Source of the DNA: Candidatus Pelagibacter ubique HIMB058
GTDB lineage: Bacteria > Pseudomonadota > Alphaproteobacteria > Pelagibacterales > Pelagibacteraceae
Direction: 5' to 3'
NCBI GenBank assembly: GCA_000419545.1
Contig: ATTF01000009.1
Location: 1-41,062 of the forward strand
DNA: 41,062 nucleotides
The notes beneath the pieces were generated by a model, which worked only from the letters and a program-made list of their open reading frames with translations, made no database searches and was not told the origin of the DNA. The position numbers and the translations under genes are program-made. Shown here piece by piece: positions 1 to 9,384 of this stretch (its first letter is position 1; each line of letters begins with the position of its first letter).

Positions 1-2
1 AT

Positions 3-482
3 AAATTTAAAATTGAAAATAAATTCAATTTACAAGAGGTGGATTGGATTGATGGAACATTTATAGTAAATAAAAATCAAATTAAAGAAAATAAAATTAT
101 GGATGAGAACATGTTTATTTATTTTGAAACTATGGATATGTGCTTGAATTTTAAAAAACAAAACAAAAAAATGTACATAATAGATAATATAAAATTTGAA
201 CATATAGGAAGTAGCTCACATCATAAAAAGTATAATTTTGAAGCTAGCCTGAGTAGAAACTGGCATTATAATTGGTCTAAATTCTATTATTTCAAAAAAA
301 ATTTTGGATACTTTTATGCATTAAAGAAATTTATTACAATTACTCTTAAAAATTATCTAAGATTATTGAGTTATATTATAAGAGGAGAAAAGGATAAATA
401 CCTTTTAAAAAAAGCAGAAATTGAGGGCTCATTAGCATCAATTTTTTTAAAAAAATCTTATTATCGACCTTACAAGAGATGA
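3..482 (+). CDS. Family 2 glycosyltransferase, C-terminal part (cut by left edge)
   Basis: The reading frame is open from base 3 with no start codon, so the gene enters from outside the window. The visible part contains the C-terminal half of a GT-A type family 2 glycosyltransferase: a 'DWIDGTFIV' strand followed by 'MDENMFIYFETMDMCL', which corresponds to the family pattern of an acidic FDE-x-F-x-Y-x-E-x-x-D-x-C segment near the acceptor site. A basic, aromatic tail of about 70 residues follows. Such enzymes transfer a sugar from a nucleotide-sugar to a growing surface glycan. The stop overlaps the next gene by 4 nt (ATGA), so the two are probably translated together. The substrate cannot be told. 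The family call is fairly safe, but the missing N-terminus hides the nucleotide-binding DxD. Confidence 0.7.
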   Translation, partial: KFKIENKFNLQEVDWIDGTFIVNKNQIKENKIMDENMFIYFETMDMCLNFKKQNKKMYIIDNIKFEHIGSSSHHKKYNFEASLSRNWHYNWSKFYYFKKNFGYFYALKKFITITLKNYLRLLSYIIRGEKDKYLLKKAEIEGSLASIFLKKSYYRPYKR

Positions 483-1285
483 ACTTATCTAAATTTATTC
501 ATGCATACCAAAGAGATGGTGCAATCGGTTTCTTGAATGTTTTTTTAGGAAAGTTAGGACTCAAATATAGAATAAAAACTTTAATACAAAAAAGAATAGA
601 ATATTTGGAAAAAAATTTAAAAAATTACTCAAATAATAAAGTTCAAAGTGGTCCTTATAAAAATTTAAGATTACCAAATGAAAAAAATTGGTCAGATTAT
701 GATTTTTGTTCAAAAATACTCGGTATTTATGAACTTGAAGTTCAATCAAAACTTTTTAGTTGGAAATCCAAAAATTTTGTTAATTTAGGTGGAGCTGAAG
801 GATTTCATGGTTTAGGTCAACTTATTTCAAAAACAAAATCAAATCTAATTGTTTTTGAGCAAGACGAAACTTCTAAAAAAATATTAATTGAAAATGCAAA
901 ATTAAATAATTTGTTCAATAAAATAACAGTTTTTGGAAAAGCAGAAAATGATTTCTTAGAAAAATTAAGTAAACTTAATATTGACCTTAAAGAAACTTGT
1001 TTTTTAGTAGATATTGAGGGAGACGAATATAAGATATTTAATTTAGAAAATATAAAAAAATTAAGTAAATCTCAACTAATTATAGAATTACATTTTGATG
1101 AAAATCATCAATCAGTTCTTTTAGATAATTTAAAAGAATATTTTAGCTTAGAAATATTGACAACAACTAGTAGAGACTTTTCTAAATTTGAGTTTTTAAA
1201 TAATTTAAATGATATCGACAGGTGGATTTTGGCATCAGAAAACAGACCTAATTTAATGAAGTGGGTTGTTTGCTTACCAAAATAA
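479..1285 (+). CDS. FkbM-like SAM-dependent methyltransferase
   Basis: A 268-aa protein. A class I SAM-binding motif I is visible as FVNLGGAEGFHG at about residues 100-111, an acidic post-I strand VFEQDE at 125-130, and a VDIEGDE stretch at 177-183 that matches the 'K/V-D-x-E-G-x-E' signature of FkbM methyltransferases. No signal peptide or membrane segment is seen, so it should be cytosolic. It overlaps the upstream glycosyltransferase by 4 nt, suggesting that it decorates a sugar in a polysaccharide or glycan pathway by O-methylation. That role is inferred from position; the true acceptor is unknown. The N-terminal 90 residues are basic and not recognised. It is the last + strand gene of this block and converges on the DUF3833 gene with a 37-nt gap. 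Confidence 0.72.
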   Translation: MNLSKFIHAYQRDGAIGFLNVFLGKLGLKYRIKTLIQKRIEYLEKNLKNYSNNKVQSGPYKNLRLPNEKNWSDYDFCSKILGIYELEVQSKLFSWKSKNFVNLGGAEGFHGLGQLISKTKSNLIVFEQDETSKKILIENAKLNNLFNKITVFGKAENDFLEKLSKLNIDLKETCFLVDIEGDEYKIFNLENIKKLSKSQLIIELHFDENHQSVLLDNLKEYFSLEILTTTSRDFSKFEFLNNLNDIDRWILASENRPNLMKWVVCLPK

Positions 1286-1322
1286 TCTTCTATGATTTAT
1301 ACAGATTGAGTAATCAAATAGC

Positions 1323-1847
1323 TTATTCTTTTATAAACATTACTGTAAGTTCAGCAACTTTTATTCCAAATTTTGTCATCGTAGCTCTATTAATGGCTAC
1401 GCGCTCATCTTGCATAAAGATCCAATCGTCAAAAGTAATTTTAATATTTTTTCCTTTTACAGGAACAAGTAAAACATACTCAAACTTAAATGCTGGGCCA
1501 TATGAATAACCTTTGGCAGTTCCCACTACATCAGAAGCAGTACCTTCATAATTGTGCTCGTCTATTTTTTTTATTTGCCACTGTCTTGTTTGTCTTTCTC
1601 CATCTGTCCAATCAAAAACTTCATCTAAAATTAATTCAGAACCGTTCCATTTGCCATTCAAATCAGCCTTGAATTGTCTTGTAACTTTTCCTGATCTATT
1701 TTGCAAAACTCCCCAAGCTTTAACATTTCCTGATAAATATTCTTCAATAATTAATCTTGGTTTTTGACCTTTAAAATCTGTTGGTTTCATTTTATTTGCA
1801 CACCCCGTTAAAATTAATAAAAAAAAAAAACTTAAAATTTTTTTCAT
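1323..1847 (-). CDS. DUF3833 family lipoprotein
   Basis: A 174-aa protein with a short basic and hydrophobic leader ending in the lipobox LTGC (Cys16), so it should be exported and lipid-anchored. The body is rich in beta-type sequence with a conserved 'GKWNGSELILDEVFDWTDGE' core, typical of DUF3833. This family is repeatedly found beside CFA-type methyltransferases, DUF1365 and COG2907 oxidoreductases, exactly as here: it starts 5 nt after the CFA gene stops. Its biochemical function is not established. Because it travels with lipid-modifying enzymes and is membrane-anchored, a role in handling modified fatty acids in the periplasm is possible, but that is inference. It is the last gene of the minus-strand run that begins at gcvT. 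Confidence 0.8.
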   Translation of the reverse strand: MKKILSFFFLLILTGCANKMKPTDFKGQKPRLIIEEYLSGNVKAWGVLQNRSGKVTRQFKADLNGKWNGSELILDEVFDWTDGERQTRQWQIKKIDEHNYEGTASDVVGTAKGYSYGPAFKFEYVLLVPVKGKNIKITFDDWIFMQDERVAINRATMTKFGIKVAELTVMFIKE

Positions 1848-1852
1848 ACGTT

Positions 1853-3034
1853 CTAATTATTTGACATTGAGAATTGAATCAAGTTAATGTTTTTTGATTT
1901 AAACCCAGCTTCACAGTAAGACAAGTAGAATTCCCACATTCTCTTAAATGCTTCATCAAAACCTAATGGTGAAATATTTTTCCATGCGTTTAAAAAGTTG
2001 CTTTTCCAAATGTTTAATGTTTTCGCATAATCATCTGAGTATGAATTAATTGTACCTAATGATAGTTTATGTTTTTTTATCAACTGTTTCATAAATTTTT
2101 CAGATGGTAAAAATCCACCAGGAAATATATATTTTTGAATAAAATCTTCACTTCTTCTGTATCTATCAAATAAGTTATCGCTTATCGTTATTCCTTGAAT
2201 TGCAGCAGTTCCATTACTTTTAAGTGAATTTTTTATAGTGCTAAAGTACTTGTCTAAGTAATTTTCACCAACTGCCTCTATCATTTCAATTGAAGCGATA
2301 TTGTCATATTTATCCTTCACATCTCTATAATCTAAAAATTTTACATTAACTTTATTGTCTAATCCTGAGGCTGAAATTCTATTTTTTGAAAATTCAAATT
2401 GTTTTTTTGAAATTGTTATACAGTCAATTGAAACATTATAATTTTTTGCTAAATATTCTGAAAATCCTCCCCAACCACATCCAATCTCTAGAACCTTATT
2501 TCCTTCTTTAATCTTTAAAAGATCAATTAATTTTTGATACTTGTTTCTTTGTGCTTTTTCTAAACTTTCATTCTGATCCAGATAAATAGCGCTTGAGTAG
2601 GTAAGCGATTTATCAAGCCATTTTGAAAAAAAATCATTTCCTAAATCATAATGTTTAGAAATATTTTTTAAACTTTTTGATTTAGTATTAGATGCAAATA
2701 TTTTCTTAATTAAATTTTTAATTTTCTGTAATTTTAAACTACCTGAAAAAGAATATACAAGCTTTACATTTTTAGCTGTTATTTCAATAAGATTTGTTAG
2801 GTTGGAAGTATAAAAATCTTTTTTCATATGAGCTTCTCCAAAAGCAGAACTTCCACCTAGTATAATATTTGTAAAAAAATTTGGATTATTAATTTTAATA
2901 TCAGCAGAAAGTTCGGACTCTAAATTTCCAAAATGAAAGACTTTTCCATCGTAATTTATTAATTTCAAATTTCCATTTTCTAATTTTTTTAATTTATTAA
3001 GAATAAATTTTTCTGAAATTTTCGATAAACTCAT
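1853..3034 (-). CDS. cfa: Cyclopropane-fatty-acyl-phospholipid synthase family methyltransferase
   Basis: A 393-aa protein, close to the length of E. coli Cfa (382 aa). It shows the family's substrate-side block SKHYDLGNDFF at 126-136, SAM motif I VLEIGCGWGG at 181-190, and a C-terminal 'YCEAGF' block near residue 373. Enzymes of this family transfer a methylene or methyl from SAM to the double bond of unsaturated acyl chains in membrane phospholipids. Members clustered with COG2907 and DUF1365 genes, as here, are often not classical cyclopropane synthases and may make other methylated acyl products, so the exact product is uncertain. The start codon overlaps the DUF1365 stop by 1 nt (TAATG), implying translational coupling. 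Confidence 0.85.
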   Translation of the reverse strand: MSLSKISEKFILNKLKKLENGNLKLINYDGKVFHFGNLESELSADIKINNPNFFTNIILGGSSAFGEAHMKKDFYTSNLTNLIEITAKNVKLVYSFSGSLKLQKIKNLIKKIFASNTKSKSLKNISKHYDLGNDFFSKWLDKSLTYSSAIYLDQNESLEKAQRNKYQKLIDLLKIKEGNKVLEIGCGWGGFSEYLAKNYNVSIDCITISKKQFEFSKNRISASGLDNKVNVKFLDYRDVKDKYDNIASIEMIEAVGENYLDKYFSTIKNSLKSNGTAAIQGITISDNLFDRYRRSEDFIQKYIFPGGFLPSEKFMKQLIKKHKLSLGTINSYSDDYAKTLNIWKSNFLNAWKNISPLGFDEAFKRMWEFYLSYCEAGFKSKNINLIQFSMSNN

Positions 3035-3792
3035 TAATATTCCTCGTAACTTAGATTGTTAAAAACTTTTTTATCTCTTTTTCGATATATTGCTCCCTTT
3101 TTCCATAAAAGTAATGCTTCAAAATGTATCGAACTTATTATTTTTAAAGTCATCAAAGGATATCTAAAAAAATTTATCAATAATTGTTTAAAATTAAATT
3201 CCTTTTTATCACCAGTTTGTGTAGCAGTTAGCACTGTTCCCTCTGCATCTGTTTGCTTGATCATTACCGATAATCTTTGATTTGGGTCAATTAATTTAAA
3301 ATTATAGAACGTTTCCATATCCATAAATGGAGATACATAAAATTTTTTTTTGCATTTCTGTTTTAATTCTTCGCCATCTTTTATTTTAAAGATATATGTA
3401 TGTTGCTCATTAAATGTATTTTTAACTTCATAAAATATTGACTTTAATTTATCATTTTCATAACAGTAGAAAATACTTAGAGGGTTGAAAACGTAACCAA
3501 AAATTCTAGGGTAACAAAGTATTTTTATTTTAGAAATATTGCCTTCTATTTTATATTTTTTGAGATTGGATATTACCCATTTTTTAAGACAGTTTCCGTC
3601 TCTATCACCATGATCTTTATTGTAAAAACTGAAAATATTGAATTTGTTATGTGAAAAAATACTTATAGATTTATCTAATTGTTTAATTTCGTCTAGATCA
3701 ATGAATAATGAAAAAGTTTTGTAATTAAGGAAATGTTTTACAGGTTTAAATCTTGTGTGGTTTACCTCACCATTATATATACAAGAGTTCAT
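3034..3792 (-). CDS. DUF1365 domain protein, lipid-modification cluster
   Basis: A 252-aa protein beginning MNSCIYNGEVNHTRFKP, the characteristic DUF1365 N-terminus, with 'YPRIFGYVFNPLSIFYCY' in the middle, a hallmark of the family. I chose the ATG at 3790-3792, which overlaps the upstream TGA by one base (TGATG), rather than the TTG one codon upstream. No clear transmembrane segment or signal peptide. The family has no proven reaction, but it co-occurs with COG2907 oxidoreductases and CFA-like methyltransferases across Proteobacteria, often under RpoE/ChrR control. No rpoE or chrR is present in this window. The identification is strong; the function is unknown. Confidence 0.82.
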   Translation of the reverse strand: MNSCIYNGEVNHTRFKPVKHFLNYKTFSLFIDLDEIKQLDKSISIFSHNKFNIFSFYNKDHGDRDGNCLKKWVISNLKKYKIEGNISKIKILCYPRIFGYVFNPLSIFYCYENDKLKSIFYEVKNTFNEQHTYIFKIKDGEELKQKCKKKFYVSPFMDMETFYNFKLIDPNQRLSVMIKQTDAEGTVLTATQTGDKKEFNFKQLLINFFRYPLMTLKIISSIHFEALLLWKKGAIYRKRDKKVFNNLSYEEY

Positions 3793-5018
3793 CAAGTTTT
3801 AAATTTATTTACTAATTCAATAGATGATTTTAATCCATCTTCATGAAAACCGTAACCAAAATAACTTCCACAAAACCAAGTTCTTTTGTGGCCTTGTAAT
3901 AAGTGGAGTTCATTTTGTAATTTAGTATTTTCTGAATTTAAATAAGGATGAGTAAAGTTAACCTTCTTAATTACAAATTCATCACTAATTTTATGAATTG
4001 GGTTCAAAGTTAAGAAATAATTTTTATCAGTATTCAAGTTTTGCAGTTTGTTTAACCAGTAAGTGATGCAAGTTTTCTCTCCATCAGAAATTGAGTTCCA
4101 GCTTGACCAGGCTCTTTTTCTTTTAGGCATTAACCGTTTATCTGTATGCAAATAAGCTTGGTTTTTAACGTAAATAAATTTACTTAATATTTTTTTTTCA
4201 TTTTCAGATGGATCTTCTAATAAATTTAAACTTTGATCTGCATGAGAAGCTAATATTACATGATCGTAATCCAAATATTCATTGCCTATCATTATTCTTA
4301 CATTGTCATTACTTCTGGATACTTTGCTAACTTTGTAATTTTTGAAGATTTCACCACTTATTCTCTCGGTAACTTTTTTAACATATGCCCTACTTCTATT
4401 AGTAACAGTATACCATTGAGGTCTATTTTTTAGTTTAAACAAACCGTGATTTGTAAAAAAATCTAAAAAAAATTTTAATGGCATTTTCTTAGCTTTATCA
4501 AATGGCATTGACCAAATTGCAGCTACCATCGGGATTATATGATATTCTATAAAATATTTTGATAATTTTTTTTTATTTAAAAAATTACCTAATGTTTCTT
4601 CTTTAGTTTCATCATTAAGATATGTAGGTGCAGCTTTATAAAATGAAATTATTTCTCTAATCATTTTAATATAACTTAAATTTAACAAATTTAATTTATT
4701 TGCAAAAATTCCACCTAATCCTGTTCCGCTATATTCTATATTAGAATTTTTAATAGAAACTGCAAATGACATATCACTTTTTTCATAAGGAACTTTTAAT
4801 TCTTCAAAGAAATTAATTAAATTTGGATAAGTGTGTTTGTTAAAAACAATAAAACCAAGATCTACTGGTGTAGTTTTGTCATTTTCTTTTATATCGTAAG
4901 TATAAGAGTGTCCTCCAAAGTGATCGTCTTGTTCAAATAAATCAACTTTAAATTTTTTTGAAAGAAAGTACGCTGAAGATAAACCTGAAATTCCTGAGCC
5001 AATGACTGCAATTTTCAT
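3792..5018 (-). CDS. FAD-dependent oxidoreductase (COG2907-like) of the CFA cluster
   Basis: A 408-aa flavoprotein. It opens with a dinucleotide-binding motif GSGISG at residues 7-12, followed by an acidic strand end (DLFEQDDHFGGHS) typical of amine-oxidase/desaturase-like flavoenzymes, and ends with 'GSYFGYGFHEDGLKSS', the C-terminal FAD-contact block. The family is a predicted NAD/FAD-binding protein found next to DUF1365 and CFA methyltransferases; an action on fatty acyl chains (oxidation or desaturation) is suspected from context only. It starts just 8 nt after gcvP ends and has no clear Shine-Dalgarno sequence, so it may be expressed as a tail of the glycine-cleavage operon. Confidence 0.8.
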   Translation of the reverse strand: MKIAVIGSGISGLSSAYFLSKKFKVDLFEQDDHFGGHSYTYDIKENDKTTPVDLGFIVFNKHTYPNLINFFEELKVPYEKSDMSFAVSIKNSNIEYSGTGLGGIFANKLNLLNLSYIKMIREIISFYKAAPTYLNDETKEETLGNFLNKKKLSKYFIEYHIIPMVAAIWSMPFDKAKKMPLKFFLDFFTNHGLFKLKNRPQWYTVTNRSRAYVKKVTERISGEIFKNYKVSKVSRSNDNVRIMIGNEYLDYDHVILASHADQSLNLLEDPSENEKKILSKFIYVKNQAYLHTDKRLMPKRKRAWSSWNSISDGEKTCITYWLNKLQNLNTDKNYFLTLNPIHKISDEFVIKKVNFTHPYLNSENTKLQNELHLLQGHKRTWFCGSYFGYGFHEDGLKSSIELVNKFKT

Positions 5019-5026
5019 TAAATGAT

Positions 5027-7894
5027 TTATGCAGCTTCTTCTTTATATTCGTCCATTGATGGACATGAACATACTAAATTTCTATCTCCATAAACATTAT
5101 CAACTCTTCCTACTGGCGCCCAATATTTATTATTTTTTACATACTCATTTGGAAAAGCAGCCTCTTCCCTTGTGTATTTATGATTCCAGTCGTTAGAAGA
5201 TAATTCGATATATGTATGAGGTGCATTTTTTAATGGATTGTCAATTTTATCAAATTTTGATGTTTCAACTAAATCAATTTCTTTTTTAATTTTTATTAAT
5301 GCATTGCAAAACTTGTCAATCTCTTCAAGATTTTCACTTTCAGTAGGTTCAATCATAATTGTGCCCGCAACTGGCCATGACATTGTTGGAGCGTGATAAC
5401 CAAAATCAATCAGTCTTTTAGCTAAGTCTTCTTCAGAAATTCCTGAACTAGCTTTTATTGGTCTAATATCAATTATACATTCGTGGGCTACATTACCGTT
5501 TTTTCCGGTATATAAAACTTTGTAATCATTAGATAGTTTCTTTGAAATATAATTTGCATTTAAAATTGAAACTTGAGATGCTTTTTTTAATCCTTCAGCA
5601 CCCATCATTTTGATGTACATCCAAGATATAGGAAGAATACTTGAACTGCCCCAAGGAGCTGCTGATACAGCACCCATTCCATTTTTTGGACCGGACTCTT
5701 TTATAATCTCATGAGTAGGTAAAAATTCCGCTAAATGTTTAGCGCATGCTATCGGACCCATTCCTGGTCCTCCACCTCCATGTGGGATACAAAATGTTTT
5801 ATGTAAATTAATGTGACAAACATCTGGACCAAACTTTCCTGGTTTAGCAACACCGACTAGAGCGTTTAAATTAGCTCCATCCATATAAACTTGCCCGCCT
5901 TGTTTATGAATTATATCGCAAATTTCCATGATTTTTTCTTCAAACACCCCATGTGTTGAAGGATAGGTAACCATTAATGCAGCTAAATCTTTAGAGTACT
6001 TTTCTGCTTTATCTTTAAGATCACTAATGTCAACATTTCCATCTTCATCACAATTAACAACAACCACTTTCATACTGCACATTTGTGCACTTGCTGGATT
6101 TGTTCCATGTGCAGAGTTTGGAATTAAGCAAACATTTCTATTTTCTTGATTATTATTTTTATGAAATTTTCTTATTGTCATTAAACCTGCATATTCACCT
6201 TGAGCTCCAGAATTAGGTTGCAAAGAAACTGCGTCAAAACCTGTGATTTCTTTTAAATCATTAATTAAATCATTAAATAGTATCTTGTATCCTTCCATCT
6301 GATTAGTAGGTACAAAAGGATGAGGCAATGAAAATTCTTTCCAAGTAATTGGGATTAACTCTGCTGTTGCATTAAGCTTCATTGTGCATGAACCTAATGC
6401 GATCATAGATCGGTTAAGTGCTATATCGCAGTCTTCTAATTTTTTTAGATACCTAAGCATCTCAGTTTCTGAGTGATATTTATTAAAAACTGGATGAGTA
6501 AGGTATTTTGAAGATCTCAATAAACTACGAGGTAAATTGTTTAGTTCAACTTTTATATCTTGATTAATATTTTTAGAAATTCCAAAAATTTTAAGTAAAA
6601 CGTTAACATCATTTAGTTTTTTAGCTTCATCAAATGCAACTGAGATTAAATTATCATTAACTTTTCTTAAGTTTATATTTTCTTTTAAAGCCATCTCATA
6701 AATAGAATTAGTTTTCTCATCTGTTTTAATAGTAACGGTATCAAAATAATTTTCTGATAAAATTTGATATCCACCTTTTTTAATTTCATCACCAAAAATT
6801 TTAGCAAGTTTTGATGTTCTGTTAGCAATTTTAAGAATACCTTCTGGGCCGTGGTAAATAGCAAATGCAGCTGAAATTATTGCTAATAATGCTTGAGCGG
6901 TGCAAATATTACTTGTGGCTTTATCTCGTCTGATATGCTGCTCTCTAGTTTGTAAAGAGAGTCGGTAGGCTTTCTTTCCATGCCTATCAACTGAAACACC
7001 AATTATTCTTCCTGGCATAGATCTTTTAAATTCTTCTTTTGTTGCAAAAAAAGCTGCATGAGGTCCTCCATAACCCATAGGAATACCAAATCTTTGTGCG
7101 CTTCCAACCGCAATATCTGCTCCGAGTTCTGCAGGAGTTTTTAATCTTGCTAAAGCTAACAGGTCGCAAACTAAAATAGCTTTACCTTTTTTTTTATGAA
7201 TTTGACTAATACTTTCGCTTGGATCAGTAATATCTCCCAAGGTTCCTGGGTAAGACAACACTCCACAAATAATATCATCTTTGATTTTAGGTAATTCATT
7301 TTTTTCATCACCAATAATTAAGTCTAAACCAAAAGGCTCTGTTCTAGTTTTAATCAAATCAATCGTTTGAGGATTGCAATTATTAGAAATAAATACTTTT
7401 TTTGATTTAGTTTTATCTAATCTTTGAGACAAACCAACTGCTTCTGCTGCAGCTGTTGCTTCATCTAACAAAGATGCGTTAGCTATATCCATGCCAGTAA
7501 GATCAATTATAAGTTGCTGAAAGTTCAATAACATTTCTAATCTTCCTTGAGCTACTTCAGGCTGATAAGGAGTGTAAGATGTGTACCACCCAGGATTTTC
7601 TAATATGTTTCTTAAAATTACGTTGGGAGTTATGGAATTATAATATCCCATTCCAATAAAGTTTCTAAAAATTTTATTTTTCTTTGAAATAGATTTTAGT
7701 TTTTTTAAAGCATCATTTTCAGACATAGGCTCATCGATTTTAAGTTCATCCTTTAGCAAAATTTTCTCTGGCACAGTACCTACCATTAAATCATCTAATG
7801 ATTTATATCCTATAGTTGCCAACATTTTTGATTGGTCTTCGTCGGATGGACCAATGTGTCTTCTAATAAATTCTTTTGAGTTATCGTCTATCAT
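5027..7894 (-). CDS. gcvP: Glycine dehydrogenase (decarboxylating), P protein
   Basis: A 955-aa fused P protein (E. coli 957 aa), so it is the single-chain rather than the split form. The N-terminal half begins with the typical 'FIRRHIGPS', and the C-terminal half carries the PLP-lysine motif HKTF with Lys699 followed by a glycine-rich loop GGGGPGMGP. It decarboxylates glycine and passes the aminomethyl group to the lipoyl arm of GcvH, in the cytosol. Its ATG follows the gcvH TAA with zero spacing (TAAATG). It is the third gene behind the glycine riboswitch. All expected motifs are intact. Confidence 0.97.
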   Translation of the reverse strand: MIDDNSKEFIRRHIGPSDEDQSKMLATIGYKSLDDLMVGTVPEKILLKDELKIDEPMSENDALKKLKSISKKNKIFRNFIGMGYYNSITPNVILRNILENPGWYTSYTPYQPEVAQGRLEMLLNFQQLIIDLTGMDIANASLLDEATAAAEAVGLSQRLDKTKSKKVFISNNCNPQTIDLIKTRTEPFGLDLIIGDEKNELPKIKDDIICGVLSYPGTLGDITDPSESISQIHKKKGKAILVCDLLALARLKTPAELGADIAVGSAQRFGIPMGYGGPHAAFFATKEEFKRSMPGRIIGVSVDRHGKKAYRLSLQTREQHIRRDKATSNICTAQALLAIISAAFAIYHGPEGILKIANRTSKLAKIFGDEIKKGGYQILSENYFDTVTIKTDEKTNSIYEMALKENINLRKVNDNLISVAFDEAKKLNDVNVLLKIFGISKNINQDIKVELNNLPRSLLRSSKYLTHPVFNKYHSETEMLRYLKKLEDCDIALNRSMIALGSCTMKLNATAELIPITWKEFSLPHPFVPTNQMEGYKILFNDLINDLKEITGFDAVSLQPNSGAQGEYAGLMTIRKFHKNNNQENRNVCLIPNSAHGTNPASAQMCSMKVVVVNCDEDGNVDISDLKDKAEKYSKDLAALMVTYPSTHGVFEEKIMEICDIIHKQGGQVYMDGANLNALVGVAKPGKFGPDVCHINLHKTFCIPHGGGGPGMGPIACAKHLAEFLPTHEIIKESGPKNGMGAVSAAPWGSSSILPISWMYIKMMGAEGLKKASQVSILNANYISKKLSNDYKVLYTGKNGNVAHECIIDIRPIKASSGISEEDLAKRLIDFGYHAPTMSWPVAGTIMIEPTESENLEEIDKFCNALIKIKKEIDLVETSKFDKIDNPLKNAPHTYIELSSNDWNHKYTREEAAFPNEYVKNNKYWAPVGRVDNVYGDRNLVCSCPSMDEYKEEAA

Positions 7895-8275
7895 TTAACT
7901 TGGATTCTCCGCTACAAATTTGTCATACTCTTCTTTTGTCATAAGTGAGTCTAGCTCTCCTTTATCTTTAACTTTAAGTTTAAAAAACCAACTTGCGCCC
8001 TCCGGATCAGAGTTAACACTGCTCGGATCGTCAACGATTGCTTTATTGCCTTCAGTAATTTCTCCAGATATTGGCGAATAAACATCACTCGCTGCTTTTG
8101 TGGACTCCACTACTGCAGCCTGTCCTTCTTTTTCAACTACTTTTCCAGCCTCAGGCACTTCAGCAAAAACTATATCCCCTAACATCTCTGTAGCATGTTT
8201 AGTAATACCAATAGTAGCGATGTCTCCCTCTAAAGAAACCCATTCATGTTTTTTTGAAAATTTTTTTTCGCTCAT
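7895..8275 (-). CDS. gcvH: Glycine cleavage system H protein
   Basis: A 126-aa lipoyl carrier. The lipoylation site is visible as [10 protein letters not shown] with Lys60, between the two hairpins of the lipoyl fold. The start [13 protein letters not shown] is typical, and the 'agagagga' Shine-Dalgarno ahead of the ATG is one of the strongest in the window. It shuttles the aminomethyl intermediate from GcvP to GcvT and is reoxidised by lipoamide dehydrogenase (not encoded here). It lies between gcvT (14-nt gap) and gcvP (0-nt gap) in the usual T-H-P order. Confidence 0.97.
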   Translation of the reverse strand: MSEKKFSKKHEWVSLEGDIATIGITKHATEMLGDIVFAEVPEAGKVVEKEGQAAVVESTKAASDVYSPISGEITEGNKAIVDDPSSVNSDPEGASWFFKLKVKDKGELDSLMTKEEYDKFVAENPS

Positions 8276-8289
8276 ATTATCCTCTCTTT

Positions 8290-9384
8290 TTATTTAACAT
8301 AACTTTTTTTATAAAACGGAAGTTCAGCAACTTTACCCCCATATTTTTTTCCTCTAACTTCTAGCTTAATTTCAGTTCCAACAACTGAAAAATCAGAATT
8401 TAAATATCCCATTGCAACTGGTGCGTTAACACTTGGTCCAAAAGTTCCGCTAGTGATAAATCCTATCTCTTTATCGTCCATCGAAAAAATTTTTGTATTT
8501 TCTCTAGCAATTATTTTTCCTTCTGGTTTAATTCCGACTCTTGTTTTTTCACATCCATTCTCTAAATGTTTTTTAATCTTTTCCCATCCATTAAAACCTC
8601 CGGTCTCTTTTCTTTTTTTTGCAATTGCCCATTTTAGATTTGCCTCAATAGGGTTAATTTTTTCATTTAAATCATGACCATATAAACACAAACCTGCTTC
8701 TAATCTTAAAGTGTCTCTTGCACCAAGACCTATTGGTTTAACTTCATACTTAATTAAAAAATCAATAAATTTTTCTACATTTTTATTTGAAATAGAGATT
8801 TCAAAACCATCTTCCCCCGTATACCCGGATCTAGTGATGTAAATTTTTTCTCCCTCATAATCAAAATTTGAACCTGTCATAAATTTCAAATTAGAAACTC
8901 CGGATATAAGTTTTTCTAAAATTTCTACTGACTTAGGTCCCTGTAACGCTATCAGGGATAACTCATTATTTAACAAAGACTTATGATTTTTATCTAAAAG
9001 CTTAGAAATTTGTTTAATGTCATTATCTTTACAAGCAGCATTTAAAATAATGCAGAAACCTTTTTCAGTTTTTGTAATTATTAAATCATCAATAATCCCA
9101 CCATCTTTATTTAATAAAAAAGAATATTTAGAATGATTAATTTTTAATGATTTTAAATCTGCAGGAATAATTTTTTCTAGTGAGTTAATTAAGGTTTCGT
9201 CTCCTTCTAGAAAAAATTGGCCCATATGAGAGACATCAAAAAAACCAGCGTGTGTCCTAGTTGAAATATGCTCTTTAACAATTCCCTCTTTATACTGAAT
9301 AGGCATTTCATAACCAGCGAAAGCGACAAACTTTGCACCTAGATTTTTGTGATAGTTGTATAAAGCTGTTTTCTGTACTTCCAT
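8290..9384 (-). CDS. gcvT: Aminomethyltransferase, T protein of glycine cleavage
   Basis: A 364-aa protein, the same length as the E. coli enzyme, with the family landmarks 'FFDVSHMGQ', '[10 protein letters not shown]' and '[18 protein letters not shown]' in order. It moves the aminomethyl carbon to tetrahydrofolate, giving 5,10-methylene-THF and ammonia. It is the first gene of the operon. The ATG at 9382-9384 is preceded by a weak AGAG signal that lies inside a stretch complementary to the upstream riboswitch, so the start region appears to be directly controlled. No defects are seen. Confidence 0.96.
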   Translation of the reverse strand: MEVQKTALYNYHKNLGAKFVAFAGYEMPIQYKEGIVKEHISTRTHAGFFDVSHMGQFFLEGDETLINSLEKIIPADLKSLKINHSKYSFLLNKDGGIIDDLIITKTEKGFCIILNAACKDNDIKQISKLLDKNHKSLLNNELSLIALQGPKSVEILEKLISGVSNLKFMTGSNFDYEGEKIYITRSGYTGEDGFEISISNKNVEKFIDFLIKYEVKPIGLGARDTLRLEAGLCLYGHDLNEKINPIEANLKWAIAKKRKETGGFNGWEKIKKHLENGCEKTRVGIKPEGKIIARENTKIFSMDDKEIGFITSGTFGPSVNAPVAMGYLNSDFSVVGTEIKLEVRGKKYGGKVAELPFYKKSYVK

